NCBI RefSeq assembly: GCF_963082655.1
Contig: NC_081556.1
Span: 4,385,765-4,449,764 of the forward strand
From: Stomoxys calcitrans
Lineage: Eukaryota > Arthropoda > Insecta > Diptera > Muscidae
Direction of reading: 5' to 3'
Length of the DNA stretch: 64,000 nucleotides
The notes below the pieces were generated by a model, which saw only the letters and a list, made by a program, of their open reading frames with translations, searched no databases and had not been told where the DNA came from. The first letter of the stretch is position 1. Each line of letters begins with the position of its first letter. Of this stretch, positions 43,491-56,534 are shown one piece after another. The translations under genes and the position numbers were made by a program.

Positions 43491-43612
43491 TGGAGGGGGA
43501 CTGGAGGGGGACTGGAGGGGGACTGGAGGGGGACTGGAGGGGGGCTGGAGGGGGACTGGAGGAAGAGTGGAGGGGGAGTGAAGGGGGGAGTTGAAGGCAA
43601 GTGGAGGGGCCT
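43491..43612 (+). repeat. G-rich 11-bp minisatellite
   Basis: Tandem units TGGAGGGGGAC, seven or so well conserved, decaying to AGTGGAGGGGGAGTG at the right. Runs of four to six G recur every 11 bp. Directly abuts the LINE A relic. Confidence 0.92.
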
Positions 43613-45236
43613 CAACCTTCACCTCACTGAAATTTCCAGAGCATCGCTAAATGTCGCAGATGAGCAATATATTGTTTGGTCTGGTCAAGTTTGGAGTCCT
43701 GCAACCTAAGGGAACGCCGTAACTCAAAAGCCCATCAAACTCATATGTAGGCCAATCATAATTATATGAGACCTTAATGAAAGTTTTGGGTTAAGTATCA
43801 GGAAGGTCGCTCGACCACTATAAATCGTGCTATTTTAAAATATTTTGACTCCAACCCAGGTACTCAGCGTATAGGAGGCCAGGTTTACCTCCTTGCTATA
43901 GTTATTTTGGAGTTATGACTACCTACCTATTTAACCCCATGAATTAAAGATTCCTTAATAACAAAAATCCTCTTAATACTCTGAAACCTTACCACAGCCC
44001 ATAGCTATGTAAAATCACTTAAAAACTATTAAAAAGCTAATTTATGATCTTTTTGTCAAGCCCACCCAAGTGAAAACTCACTCATGCAACTGATTTCATT
44101 TTGGCTAGGATACAATGGAAATTAATTATGGCACCACAAATCCACTGAGGCGGCATGTGCCTTTTGAGGTTGATACAGATGCAGAACAAGCGGAAGCCAC
44201 AAACACATTTTTTAAAGAGCAACAACGACGGCTTTGGTGGTTTTCGTTAAAATGTATGGGACTTGGCATAACGACAAATCAAATAAGCTCCTCTTATTGG
44301 CTTCGGTAAAAAAAAAAACTACGACAACAACAACAACAGAAGTCGCTGAAGCATCGCAAAATGTTCATGGTATCTCAGTCTCTTGCTCTCGCTGTTCTTT
44401 TGGTCTCTGCATTACTCCCCTTAGTATCAGCTGGTGAGTGAGAATAGTTTTACATCAACACAATTTAATCTGTCATTATAAAACTGCCACTGTTGATGTT
44501 AATGGTTATGCATGCATGCCAGCAAGCGCCCATGTGTATGGCAAACGATGACTGCAACAAACGAGAGAAGGGAAACAGTGTAACGACATATAAGCCAGAG
44601 AAAGTTTCATCTAACCACACATATGAACACACACACACACACACCACACATAAACTCTAGCTTAAATATGCAAGAAGCCTTTAGGGCTGCATTACAATAT
44701 AAACGGGAAATGCACGTAATACGAGTCAGTACTATGTGAAGTCTCATTATTATTATCATCATACAGTGGACGGGAATCCATTTTGCATACAGATAATATG
44801 CACTTATGCAGATGCTTAGCCTTGCGCTAAACTATTTCTTTGTAGTCATAAATTTTGGTAGTTGTAGAAAATGTCCTTGCCTCACCCCTGTTTTCCCATT
44901 GCCCCAGAATAACACTGAATTTCTAAATTTTGACGGAAATGCAGTGAAGTCTAGTATGTTATGTTAATAAATGTGAATAAATAAGTGTAGAGTTAAGGGA
45001 AATAAATTCAAATGATAATATTTTTAGAAGAAAATACTCGTAACAAAATGCACATTTTGTAAATAAAGGCAAATTGTCTTTTAAAGGAATGTGTGCAGAT
45101 TTATGGGAATTTTAATGTTTTTCCGCTTTAGAGAGAGAGAGAGAGAGGTTAGAAAAACATTGGATGCCTTATAGGGCTGTGAAGCAAAACACCCATAAAT
45201 TCAATTGTTTCAATGAGTTTAACATAAACAACAGTT
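43613..45236. other. Unique AT-rich DNA
   Basis: No gene seen. CA run at 44629-44643, GA run at 45133-45148, ACAACAACAACAACAG at 44322-44340. Short frames at 44115-44437 lack domains. Confidence 0.5.
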
Positions 45237-45541
45237 GATATGCATAGACATACAAAACACTACTCATAGATATCAAACACTTGGCATGCGAGCTATTGTG
45301 AATGATCACTGCCAACTACTTATTAAAGTAAGCTGGGCATAAATGTTGCAAAAAAAATAAAAATAAATAGAGAGCAGGAGAGTGCGTGATATGCATATAC
45401 ATACAAAAGACTACTCATCGATATCAAAGACTTGGCATGCGAGCTATTGTGAATGATCACTGCCAACTACTTAAAGTAAGCTAGGCATAAATGTCGCAAA
45501 AAAAAATAATAAAAATGAAAAGAGAACAGGAGAGTGTGCGA
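45237..45541. repeat. Direct duplication of 151 bp
   Basis: 45237-45387 and 45388-45541 both run GATATGCATA...GGCATGCGAGCTATTGTG, AATGATCACTGCCAACTAC and GCATAAATGT to an AGGAGAGTG end, with about one difference per 10-15 bases and small indels. Not part of a repeat family seen elsewhere in the window. Confidence 0.9.
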
Positions 45542-45580
45542 GAGCGCAAGCAAATTTTTTAGAGTTTGGTAATTGAGAGC

Positions 45581-45790
45581 TTGCAAATTTCTACTGAAGG
45601 TTTTTTTTCTAGCAGAAATTCACAGCATCGAACAAATGTTTTTTGAAAACCAGTAAAAATATGCAGGAGAGTAAGAACACTCTTTACTCTTTTGCTATTC
45701 ATTTGAACAAAACAGTTGCTTTTCAAAAAACAGCTGTTCGATGCTGCGATTTTCTGCTAGGAAAAAAATCTTCAGTAGAAATGTTTTGCA
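45581..45790. repeat. Foldback, about 70-bp arms
   Basis: 45581-45650 (TTGCAAATTTCTACTGAAGG ... CAGCATCGAAC ... TTTTTTGAAAAC) is inverted at 45719-45790 (CTTTTCAAAAAACAGCTGTT ... CGATGCTG ... TTCAGTAGAAATG), with a spacer of about 68 bp. Arm identity is roughly 85 per cent by eye. It could be a small MITE, but no clear target duplication is visible. Confidence 0.8.
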
Positions 45791-45829
45791 AAACTAAACG
45801 AAAGTAAGCAATCCGAAACTGAATGTATC

Positions 45830-46045
45830 CTTTAAGATACATTGCGCCTATAGAGGGCGCTATTTCCATCCGGCTAGCATTTTGTACAATGATTTCTCTC
45901 GCGACTTCCAACTGATTTTATAAGCCTTGATTTTATTTGGTCTGTGCACTGATATAGAGATATTTAGACTTTTTACATCCATGTAAAATATTGTCCAAAT
46001 CGGTGGATAACCTTATATACACAGCTCCCATGTCAACTGATGTTC
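45830..46045 (+). mobile_element. DINE internal fragment
   Basis: ATTGCGCCTATAGAGGGCGC, then CAAATCGGTGGATAACC. Two degraded units, no termini. Confidence 0.5.
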
Positions 46046-48560
46046 CAAAAATTCTTCTTTATTTGGCAGAAATTCATTTTAGAAACAATTTTATTAAAAT
46101 TTCATAAAAAAATGTGTCTTTAGGGAAAATTTGGTTTATGTATTGGCTTTTGAGATTAATTTTCTCTTTGAAGAAAGTTTGATTGAAATTAAAATATCTG
46201 TTTTTAAAAAAAAAAATCCTTGAAATGTTGTCTTTGGAGGAAATTTCATAGAAATGTTGCCTTTAGAAAAAAATTTTAATGAATTTTGTATTTTGAGAAA
46301 AATTTTTTTTTTGATATTTTTTTTTAATTTTTTTTTTAAATTTTGTCTTTAGAGAAATTTTATTAAACTTTGGTTTAAATATTTCATTTAACCTTAAACT
46401 TTGGAAAAAATTTATTTAAATTAATGTATTTCATTATAGTACCCAGTTCCCTTATTCAAAATCCCTTCTTAAAACTCTTAACTACCATCATTAAAAAATT
46501 TCTCTATAAACACCCTTCATACACTGTCTATGCCATTTTTATTCTACTATGATATTTAAATGTTTGCTTTCAGTTCTCTCTTTCTCTCTCTCTCTCAGTC
46601 TCTCTGGCTCATTTTACATATGGGTGTGAAGCTTGTGCATGCTTGTGGGTTTGCTGGAGTTTAGCTGCACACGTTTACATGTAAATGAGTTTGCTAACTT
46701 TACCTTAATAAAGTTGAAAAAGTGGCAATTAATTGCTGTCGCATTGCGTTGATGCTGGTGTTACTTTTCATTTCAGGATTAAGTACATTTTAATTATTTT
46801 CAAATAAATTATAAACGAGCATATTCATTGTACGAATTAAAAACGCAAAAAACAAGAACAACAACAACTGAAATCTCATTGAATCATATGTTAAGCTTTC
46901 TTGCGCGCAATGCATTTGACAAAGCCACAAAGCCAGAGTTGTTAAGTCCTATTATGTGGTTAACGCTGGCGGGCTGGCTATAAAAACAAAATCATGAGAA
47001 ATGTTTTTTAATTAAAATTTACATAATGAGCAACCATAACAGTGTTTCATATAAAAAATTTTAATGAATATGTAGAAAAATGTTAGTCTACATGAGGTAG
47101 GATGGGGAGAGTGCGAGTGTGGGTGTGAGTGAGAGAATGAATAAATTATATAAGTTGAAAGAAAATAGAAGTGTAATTTAATTAGAATTTTAAAATATTT
47201 TCAAACATTTGATATAGAATTGAGACCTATAAGTGATTAATGGGATATCATTTCTCTGAAAAGGCAAAATATTCGAGCAAAAACTCAGCTTTTGAATTTA
47301 AAGTCCTAAAGGTTAACATTAAAAGAAACATTTTAATAAAATTTCACTTCATTGATAACAGAAAAGTTTAACTTACAGTATAAAATCTCCAAAGAATATA
47401 TGGTTAAAAAAAGTGCAACTCCCAGTAAAAAATCGCGGAAAAAATGACTTGTGCAATCGAATCCGAAAGTGATTCTAAGCCGATCGGTATACTTGTCAAT
47501 GGGTCTAGGTCTTCTCCTTCTTAGCGTTGCAAACAAATGCACACAGTTATGATACAGTGCATAACAGTGGTGGTGTATGGTATAAAAATATATATAAAAA
47601 ATAATTTTCTTTCTTGCTGAGCTACAAAAAATACGCCTAAGAGCATAGTTTCAACCTAGAAGACATGTATATTTGGCAGATCCTATTAATGAGTTTGGTG
47701 GTACCAGCCGAAATCGCGATCTCGAAAACCAGTCAAATGCTGTTACATAGAAAAAACACATTTTCTGCCTAACTTGTGGTATTTTGTTCTCTTTTTGGAA
47801 TTGAAAATAAAAAGATTTTTTTTTAATTTTTTCAAAAATTTGGAAAATTTTCTTTCAATTTTTTAAAGAAAATAATTTAAAAAAAAATTAATAAACTAAC
47901 TGAGTCAAGCAATAATGGGCTAATTCCGCTCCTCTCTCTTGGTCACAGAAAACTACGACGCTTAATAACAAATGAAATATACATTAACATTTTTGAACTA
48001 TCCATAGCAACTCACCGCTACTATCACAATCACCATGCAAACAAAATGACAGCCATTAAGGTCATTTATTCTGTTTCATTTGCCAAAATGTCAATATTTA
48101 TATCCGAGTTTTTAAAAATCAGCAATTAAAACTATTTATACAACTTAAAAACTAATTTAGAGTGTAAATAGCAAAAATTCTACACTAGCTCATTGTGAAA
48201 TGTTTTCAAAAAAAAAAGTTAATTGCTGTCACATGGCTATAAACAAACCTTTACAGTTTGTCAGGCATCCATTATGCCAACGAAAAAAAAAAACAACAAG
48301 AAAATAACTAAAGCCTGTGTCTGCTTTAATAAATGACAAAACACATAGAGCAAAAACAATTTATAAACTGACATAGACTCTCATTTGCACGGTGAAAAGG
48401 TAGGTAAGCAGGCATAATAGGCTGGTTGGTTGGTATATTAGGGTGGGCAATAAGTACAAACAACACTAAAAACCAAAAAAAAATTAATTTTTTTTTTTGA
48501 AATTGGGAAGGGATATTTATAAAACTACTTTTCACGAAAAATTTGTCGAAAATTAAAAAA
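46046..48560. other. Unique AT-rich DNA with TTAGAG/AAATTT runs
   Basis: 46060-46440 is a degenerate series of TTTAGAGAAAATTT-like units. CT run at 46577-46599. No gene seen in the remainder. Confidence 0.5.
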
Positions 48561-48567
48561 AAGAAAA

Positions 48568-49748
48568 CAAGTAAAAGTTTGCTAAGTTCGGTCGGGCCGA
48601 ATCTTAGATACCCTCCACCATGGATCGCGTTTGTCGAGTTCTTTTCACGGTATATCTTTTTAGGCAAACAAAGCATAAAAGAGAAGAATTTCTATGTTAT
48701 TGGAACAATATCAAGTTATGGTTCATTTCGGACCATAATTGAATTGAATATTGGAGACCATAGTAGAAGTCATTGTGTAAAATTTCAGTCAAATCTAGTA
48801 AGAATTACTTGCGTCATTTAGAGGCTCAAGAAGTCAAGATCCCATATCAGTTTATATGGTAGCTATATTAGGTAATGAACCGATTTAAACTATTCTTAGC
48901 ACAGTTATTGAAAGTCATAACAAAACACCTCATACAAAATTTCAGCCCAATCGGTTAATAATTGCGCCCTCTAGAAGTCAAGACTCCAAATCGGTTTATA
49001 TGGCAGCTATATCAGGTTATGGACCAATTTGAACCATTCTTAAAACAGTCGTTTGAAGTCATAACAAAACACGTCATGCAAAATGTCAGACAAATCGCAT
49101 AGGATTTGCTCCCTGTAAAGCCTCAAGAAGTCAAGACCCCAGATCGGTTTATATGACAGCTATACCAGAATATAGACGATTTGGACCATACTTAGCACAT
49201 CTGTTGAAAGTCATAATAAAACATTTCATGCAAAATTTCAGCCAAATCGGATAGGAATTGCGCACTCTAGACGCTCAAGAAGTCAAGACCCCAGATAGAT
49301 TTATATGATAGCTACATCAGGTTATGGACCGATTTCAACCATACTCAGCACAGTTGTTGGAAGTTAAAATAAAACACCTCATGCTAAATTTCAGCCAAAT
49401 CAGATAATAATTTTGCCCTCTAGCGACTCAAGAAGTTAAGATCCCAGATCGGTTCATATGGCAGCTATATCAAAACGTGGACCGATATAGCCCATTTACA
49501 ATCCCAACTGACCTACACTTATAAGAAGTATTTGTGCAAAATTTAAAGTGGCTAGCTTTACTTCTTCTAAAGTTAGCATGATTTCGACGGACAGGTGGAC
49601 GGACAGACGGACGGACTTGGCTAGATCGACCTAAAACATCTTGACTATCAAAAATATATATAATTTTTGGGGTCTTAGACGAATATTTCGAGAAGTTACA
49701 AACAAAATGACGAAATTAGTATAACCCCATCCTATGGTGGAGGGTACA
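48568..49748 (-). mobile_element. DINE-1-like element, near complete
   Basis: Left end AACAAGTAAAAGTTTGCTAA, hairpin GTTCGGTCGGGCCGAA (48586), CCCTCCACCATGGATCG. Five units of about 165-180 bp with TATGGCAGCTATATCAGG and CTCAAGAAGTCAAGA. Inverse core GGACGGACTTGGCTAGATCG (49607). Right end CCCCATCCTATGGTGGAGGG (49726-49745). Subterminal CCCTCCACCAT is inverted at the two ends, as in the copy at 27583. Confidence 0.78.
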
Positions 49749-49751
49749 CAA

Positions 49752-50090
49752 AAAAACAAGTAAAATATGCAAAGTTCGGCCGGGCCGAATTTTGGGAACC
49801 CACCTCCATGCATTTTGCTCAAAATGTATACAAAATAATTCAAAACTTAAATGAAAGCTTTAATTTTATAGACCGATAATCGAGATGTCGGTTTATATGG
49901 GAGCTACGTCAGGTTATGGACCGAATTGGACCGGTGGTGGAAGTCATAACAGATCACCCCATACAAAATTTCAGCCAAATCACACAAAAATTAAGGCATG
50001 TAAGGACGTAAGAAGTGAAATCATAAGATCGGAGAGCGGTCTCAAAGGGGGCTATATATACATATACATATATATATATATATAAACCTA
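49752..50090 (-). mobile_element. DINE-1-like element, truncated
   Basis: Starts four bases after the previous copy with AAACAAGTAAAATATGC, hairpin GTTCGGCCGGGCCGAA (49775), CCCACCTCCATGCATTTTG. Stops after about one and a half units in an AT run (50056-50086). Confidence 0.7.
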
Positions 50091-51205
50091 TCTGACCTGT
50101 GCTTGTTTTGAATAGGCAAAATATGACAAAAATGTTAACCCCCCCTTTAATTATAAATGTTGTTGACTTCTCCTTACAGTTAGGATTTCAATAAATTTTT
50201 CTTCACATGTATAATTCTTCTACATCCTAATATTGACATTTACCATGTTTACATATGCATGCCCACACATTTTGTTGTAGTACATGCCTTGTTCGAGTTA
50301 TATTATTGTGTTTTATGTGAATTTTATTCATAGCCTGCGTGAACATGTAGCTTAATTAGTTTATTCTCAACACTTTGAGCGAGTGAAGGACACACGAAAA
50401 TAGAATCAAATGACATTTTTTATATTTACCCGTACTTTTGTTACGCGCTCATACTGTTTCTCTCTCCCCCTCTAGCAACATCAAGGGGTTTAAAGGGTTA
50501 AATCAACAGCAGCAATAACAACAACAACTAAAAGTCAACAAACAATATTGAGCAACACATGCCTATAGACTAAATAGAGGTGAAACAGGTGAGCCTAGGT
50601 GTAGCTTAGTATTTTATTGCATTATCGTATGTGTCTCATTCTCACTCCATCGCTCTCACTCAGTCAGTCTCTTTTAATTAAGTTGCCACTGTATGCAGTG
50701 ATTGCTGCTCATCATACCGTCCAGCATGATTAACATACTACAACTACATACATGCCATGATAACATGGGGAATAATTATTGAACACAACTAAAATTCCAC
50801 ATACGCACCATAGTACCGTTATGGCAAAGATACGATACACAGGAGAAGGCCAATTAGAATTTAAATCGAAAATTAACTAGTCAAAACAATATTGGTAATG
50901 AAGGTTAAAATTGAGTTTATTATATATTGTGTGTTACTTTACATTATTTTATTTTTCATATTATTTTTCATATTATTTATTTATATTATGTTTTGTTTTA
51001 ATTTATTAATATTTAAATTAATTTATAAATTGTTATATCTTATGTTATCCTATATTAATTAATTTTTTGATTTTTTTTATGTATTGTTTTTTTTTGGTTT
51101 TGTTTTATAGTTCGTTTTTCTTTTATTTTATTTTTTTATATTTTATTATTTGATTATAGATTGTTTTATTTTATCTTACTTGATTTTATTTGTTTTATGG
51201 AATTA
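50091..51205. other. Unique DNA, then TTTTATTT-rich stretch
   Basis: No gene seen. 50930-51200 is low-complexity ATTTTATTT sequence leading into a DINE-like terminus. Confidence 0.5.
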
Positions 51206-51985
51206 TACCCTCCACCATAGGATGGGGGTATATTAATTTCGTCATTCCGTTTGCAAAACCTCAAAATATGCGTCTAAGACCCCATAAAGTGTATATATTC
51301 TTGATTGTCATGACATTTTAAATCGATCTAGCCATGACAGTCCGTCTATCCTTCCGCTAACTTTCGAAGGGGTAGGCACATGAAATTTTGTACAAATAAT
51401 TCTTAGCTTCTAGAGGGCGCAATTCTTATCCGATTTGGCTGAAATTTTGCACGTGGTGTTTTATTTTTTTATAATATATTTTATTTTATTATACCCACCA
51501 CTGATTTATTGTCCGATTTTGCCAAAATTTGGGACAGTGAGTTGTGTTAGGCCAATCGACATCCTCCTTCAATTTGACCCCGATCGGTACCGATTTGGAT
51601 ACAGCTGCCATATAGACCGATTTCTCGGTTTAAGGTCTTGGGCCCATAAAAGACGCATTTATTGTCCGATTTTGCCAAAATTTGGGACAGTATGTTCTAT
51701 AAGGCCCTTCGACATCCTCCTTCAATTTGGTCCAGATTTGGATATATTGTAGCTGGCATATAGACCGATTTCTTGGGCCCATTAAAGGCGTATTTAATGT
51801 CCGATGTAGCCGAAATTTGGGCTGGTTAATTGTGTTAGGCCCTTCTTAGATCGGTTCAGATTTGAATATAGCTGCCATATAGATCGGTCTCTCGATATAA
51901 GGTCTTGGGCCTGTAAAAGGCATTTATTGCCCGATTCCGCTGAAATTTGGGACAGGGACTTCTGTAAGGCCCTTTAACATTTTTT
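51206..51985 (+). mobile_element. DINE-like elements, two pieces
   Basis: 51206-51460: terminus TATACCCTCCACCATAGGAT, CATTCCGTTTGCAAAACCTC, core CGATCTAGCCATGACAGTCC (51323) and the start of a TAGAGGGCGCAATTCTTATC unit. 51490-51985: a second terminus TATACCCACCACTG and units of about 150 bp with CCAAAATTTGGGACAGTGAG. The arrangement copies that at 3786-5310 in reverse order of unit type. Confidence 0.65.
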
Positions 51986-54900
51986 TTATTCATTTTTTAC
52001 CATTTATCCGTGGCTTTTGCTTAAACATTTCTCCAAAAACAAAACCAAAAACTATTTCTATGCCCACACATCCTTGCAAAACAAAAGATACCGTTTTGTT
52101 ATTTGCTTTACGGAAACCTATGCCAACAATTAAATAAATTAACATTAAATTGCTGCAAAATTATACGTCATTTAAAACAAATCGAAAACAAATTTCTGTT
52201 GTATATGAACAAAAAGAACTGTGGCAAATAATACAAAAAAACAAACCTGCAATCAGCCTACTGAGAGAGGCTGAATATCAACTACACAGGCACACTGACA
52301 CGGCACGTGTCTAAGTGGTCAAACCAAGAACATTAGTTGCTGAAACCGAATACTCGTAAAAAAAAAACCTACTTCAGCCAGTGATTTCAGGTCATGCCAG
52401 AGCGGAACAAATGACAAACGATAGCAAACAATGTCTGTCTGGATACACAAAGGCGAATTTTTGCTGCCTTTTTTGCAATTTAACAATTTTTTCATTTCTG
52501 GCCGCCAACGCAATTGAACGCCATAAATCTTGAATAAATGTCTGTTGGTGGCATAGTGGCATTTGTTAGCATTCTAATTTTATGGGACCAGAAAATGCTG
52601 GGAGCTACTTGCACATCACTTTAAATTGTGTTAAATAGTTTCCCATTAACGTTAGGCCAATAAATTTCACACGAATATTTCGACACAGACGCAGTCATAA
52701 GGATCTGCGAAAGGAAATAAAGATGATAACTGGGTTGGTTGCTGGGTTTTTTTTTGTGTAGGTGTTAGCTAGGGTATCGGTGCAGGTGTTAACGATTTTT
52801 ATTGATCATCATAAATAATTTGGGGAAAATTTAAAGCCGACATCATAAATTTCGCACATACATATTTTCATATGTGTATATGGGAAGCAACAAAAACACA
52901 TATGCCAAGGACTCAACATATGTTTGTGGAAGATTTGGTATGAAAGAAAGACATATTCGTAAATTCATAGCATGGCCATGTTTTATGGCCCATAAATTTC
53001 TCAATGAAAAATTCATAGCTAAGGTTTAGGCTGGAATTTAACAAAAATTCATCATTTCCCTTTGGAATCTTGCAGCGCAGAATATGTCATAAAAAATCTA
53101 AGCGTTTTTAATATTTAAAGGAAATTAATTGAAAAGCTGATGTCTTTGGAGGCGTTTACAAGAAATATTTTAAATTTGAAAATGTGAAATTATAAGGCAA
53201 TATTGTATTTTTTACAGCATTTGCTATTTGCAACCTTAGTTTATTCCTTTTCCAGTTGAAATGACTTGAAATGGAGCCTGAAATATTTTCCCTACACAAT
53301 ATCTGATTGTAAGAACCGTCTGCATTTAATGGCTTCCTTTACTGTTTTCAATATAAATACCAAACCATTGTGCAAACCCCCGCCCCACTCACTCATTGCC
53401 ACATATCACTGGTCGCTGGTCGGCAAGTGGCGAATAGTTTTAATCTTTTTTTAATAGAGTTTCCTTGCTAGCTTTTCTCATTGTTTATTTGGCTTTGTTT
53501 TATTTTCCGCCATTGTTGTTTGTGTTATTACGAGTATTTCCTTTTTTTTTTTTGCAAAACTGAAAGCACTGCGAGTAGTTTTAATTAAAACGAGATTTTT
53601 TCCACTGTTCGAGGGGAGAAGGGCTGCTGCACTTGTTTGTTCTCCTACTCATGCCAATTGCTGGTGGGTAAAGAGAGTGTAGCAGAGAATGTGTGTATTT
53701 ATGCTCGTGGCAGTAGATAGTTGACAAATGGCATGACATGTAATTACATATTGCCATCACACAATTTATGCTCTTACATGGGGCTTCAGGTATGGTAAGG
53801 TTTTCTCTATGTTGACAGCCTTCATAAATGTAGTCATGGCTTTTGGAACCTGATTTGATGAAGTTTACTTTGGCAAGGCTAAGCCAAAATAGTAAAAGTT
53901 ATGAACTTTATTACTTTGCCAAAAGTTGGTTTTAGCTGATTAGGCATTTTGAGTTGAAAACATTTTAATCAGGCTATTCGTTTCTAACACTTTACGACAT
54001 ATGACATATGCTAGCTAAATAAATAACTTGTACCCCATTTTTCAGCTATTTACGACTATTTACTCAAAACTTTTGTTAAAGATTTAAAATTGTTGCTTTA
54101 AATTGCATGCTGTTAAACGATTCCATGGCATGTTTGTCATTTTAAATTTTGGTTTTTCTTGTAAACATTTATACATAGTATGCTTTAGCAAGTAATTCTC
54201 ATTTAAATTCGCTGCGAATGTAAACCACATTTTGTGATATTGTTGATGGTTTTGTGTGAACGGAATGGCGTGTAAAAGTCTGTCCGTTATGTTTTCCAAG
54301 TGTAATAAACTAATTTGCAATTCAATTAAATGAATTTTCAAAACAATTTACACAAAACGAACGCACACACAGCCATAAACAAATACACTGCACAGTTAGA
54401 GATGGAGATAACATGGCAACGGATGACAACACACGCAAGCCAAAGAAAGCAAAAATTACAATAAATGAGCAGCAGCAGTGGCTTTAGAAACCAACTGCTA
54501 ATGTAACAACTAATACTTTGCACATAGTACTCGGGATACCAAGCCATGCAAACTTCCGCATAGGTGTATATGCTTATGCGCACACGCGTAAAATGATGCA
54601 CTGTGTCTTATTCAATTATCTGGCAAACTATCTTTAACACGTACGCGCTGATATGCACTCACGCAACGTTATATTAGCGAAGCAACCAAGCAAATAGAGA
54701 CATAACATGCAATTGCACACGTATACACTCACACACACACACTCACATGCATCCCCACAGCACAATATACAATTCCACTAAATACTCAAAATACTCGTAC
54801 TTCGTCTGCTTGCTGTCACTGTTGGTGGCGCTGCATTGATAATTACCAACTAAAGTCATGTAAACATCATTCGTTATCTCTCTAACGAAAGGTGGTTAAG

Positions 54901-55086
54901 TACAGAGTTGCCACCGGAAAATATTATTATCGTAGCAAATATCTTCGGTTTAAGTGCTAATTATCCTCACCACATCTTCATTTCTACGGTTGTAGTGTTA
55001 AATATCGATTATATTCTAATTGTCCTGACCAAATTTTCATATTATTGTATTTTACTTTAGTCCATTTTGTTAAGCATTCTGAATTT
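51986..55086. other. Unique AT-rich DNA
   Basis: The longest repeat-poor stretch with 18.9-21.4 kb. No exon recognised. A CA run lies at 54729-54745. The frames at 54084-54601 have no domain. Confidence 0.55.
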
Positions 55087-56534
55087 GTTATACCCACCAA
55101 TATAGGATGAAGGTATAGTAATCTAGTCATTCCGTTTGTAACACCTCGAAATATTGATCTACGACCCCATAAAGCATTTTGAGTCGATCTAGCCATGTCC
55201 GTCCGTCCGTCTGTTGAAATCACGATGGCGGTCAAAGTAACAAACAAATGGGTGGTTGGTGGGCTTAGGTTGAGGTGTGGAGTCCCAGAAACATGGTCCA
55301 GAATGTGGGTAACAATTTCGTGCTCTACTATACCTTTTATTTGAGCCCCAAATTGCCATTGCCGGTAAATATGTCCGATTAAGGGCAGTTTTGGTGCATG
55401 GGGTGGACCCCCAAACCCTTATCCCTGAAACAATATCAGCATAGTGCTCTACTTTCAAATATTATTAATAGGAACGCTATATTGTCATTGATTTAAGAGG
55501 CCAAACAATTGGCCTAATTTTATATTAAATTCGTTTTCTAATCACTAAAACCTTTACCTTTTGCAACCGGCAGCAAATATGTCGGGTTTGGGGGAAGGGT
55601 CCTAAAAACTATCAACGTCGTGCTCAACTCTAAAATACGTTTAATTTAAGCCTCACATTGCAATGGTCAGCAAAAATGTCCTATTTGGGGGGTATTATGG
55701 AGAATGTTGATATCAGATTTGGGCTCTACTCTCAAAGACCTTTCATTTGAGAGCTATATTGCTGTGGTCAGTAAGGAGGTGTTTTGGTGGAGAGGCGGCC
55801 CACCAAACACTTGGTCCCACATTTTGATATCAGATTCGTGTTCTTCTCTCAAATAACTTTTCGATATATTGGGTTGCCCAAAAAGTAATTGCGGATTTTT
55901 TAAAAGAAAGTAAATGCATTTTTAATAAAACTTAAAATTAACTTTAATCAAATATACTTTTTTACACTTTTTTTCTAAAGCAAGCTAAAAGTAACAGCTG
56001 ATAACTGACAGAAGAAAGAATGCAATTACAGAGTCACAACCTGTGAAAAAAATTGTCAACGCCGACTATATGAAAAATCCGCAATTACTTTTTGGGCAAC
56101 CCAATATATGTCGGATTTAGGGTTGTTTTGGAGGCTAAAATGGTCCCCCAAATATTTGATCCCACATTTTGATGTCGGGTTCATATTCTACTCTCAAATA
56201 CCTTTCATTTGAGTCCAATATTGTCGTCATTTGTCTATACATATATTTGGTGGGTTTTGGGGGTGGGGCGGCCCCCCTAGATAACCCATCCTAAATTTTG
56301 ATATCAATTTTTTTAGGTTACTATAAGAGAACGCACAAAATTTCGCTTAAATCGCACCACCCATCTTCGAGATCTGGTGTTTCTGAAAATAAGGGTAAGG
56401 GGGAGTGTCCGCCTCCCCTTCAGATATGAAAAAATTTAGTAACCTATTTTCACCTCATGCACCATTTGAGAAAATCGGTTTAGCCGAACAGACAAACAAA
56501 CAAACCAACACAAATTTATTTTTTATAAAAGATT
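55087..56534 (+). mobile_element. DINE-like element with CTTTCATTTGAG repeats, split by a MITE
   Basis: Terminus TATACCCACCAATATAGGAT, CATTCCGTTTGTAACACCTC, core GTCGATCTAGCCATGTCCG (55183). 55250-56280 is filled with the repeat marked by CTTTCATTTGAG and TTTTGATATCAGATTCGTG. The MITE at 55869-56104 interrupts one unit. The right part (56300-56534) ends AAAATCGGTTTAGCCGAACA, then CAAACAAACAAACC, an end seen in several insect repeats. Confidence 0.65.
55869..56104. mobile_element. Mariner-type MITE, copy 3
   Basis: 236 bp between TA and TA. The cleanest copy: about 32 bp of terminal sequence, from TTGGGTTGCCCAAAAAGTAA through TTGCGGATTTTT, are perfectly inverted at the two ends. No frame for a transposase. 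Confidence 0.93.

Noticed and set aside
43395..43622. Proline-rich frame PPPVPLQPPSSPP on the minus strand
   Set aside because: Product of the 11-bp G-rich minisatellite read in complement.
50056..50086. Short AT run as a separate microsatellite feature
   Set aside because: It is only about 30 bp and marks the truncated end of a DINE-like copy; noted there instead.
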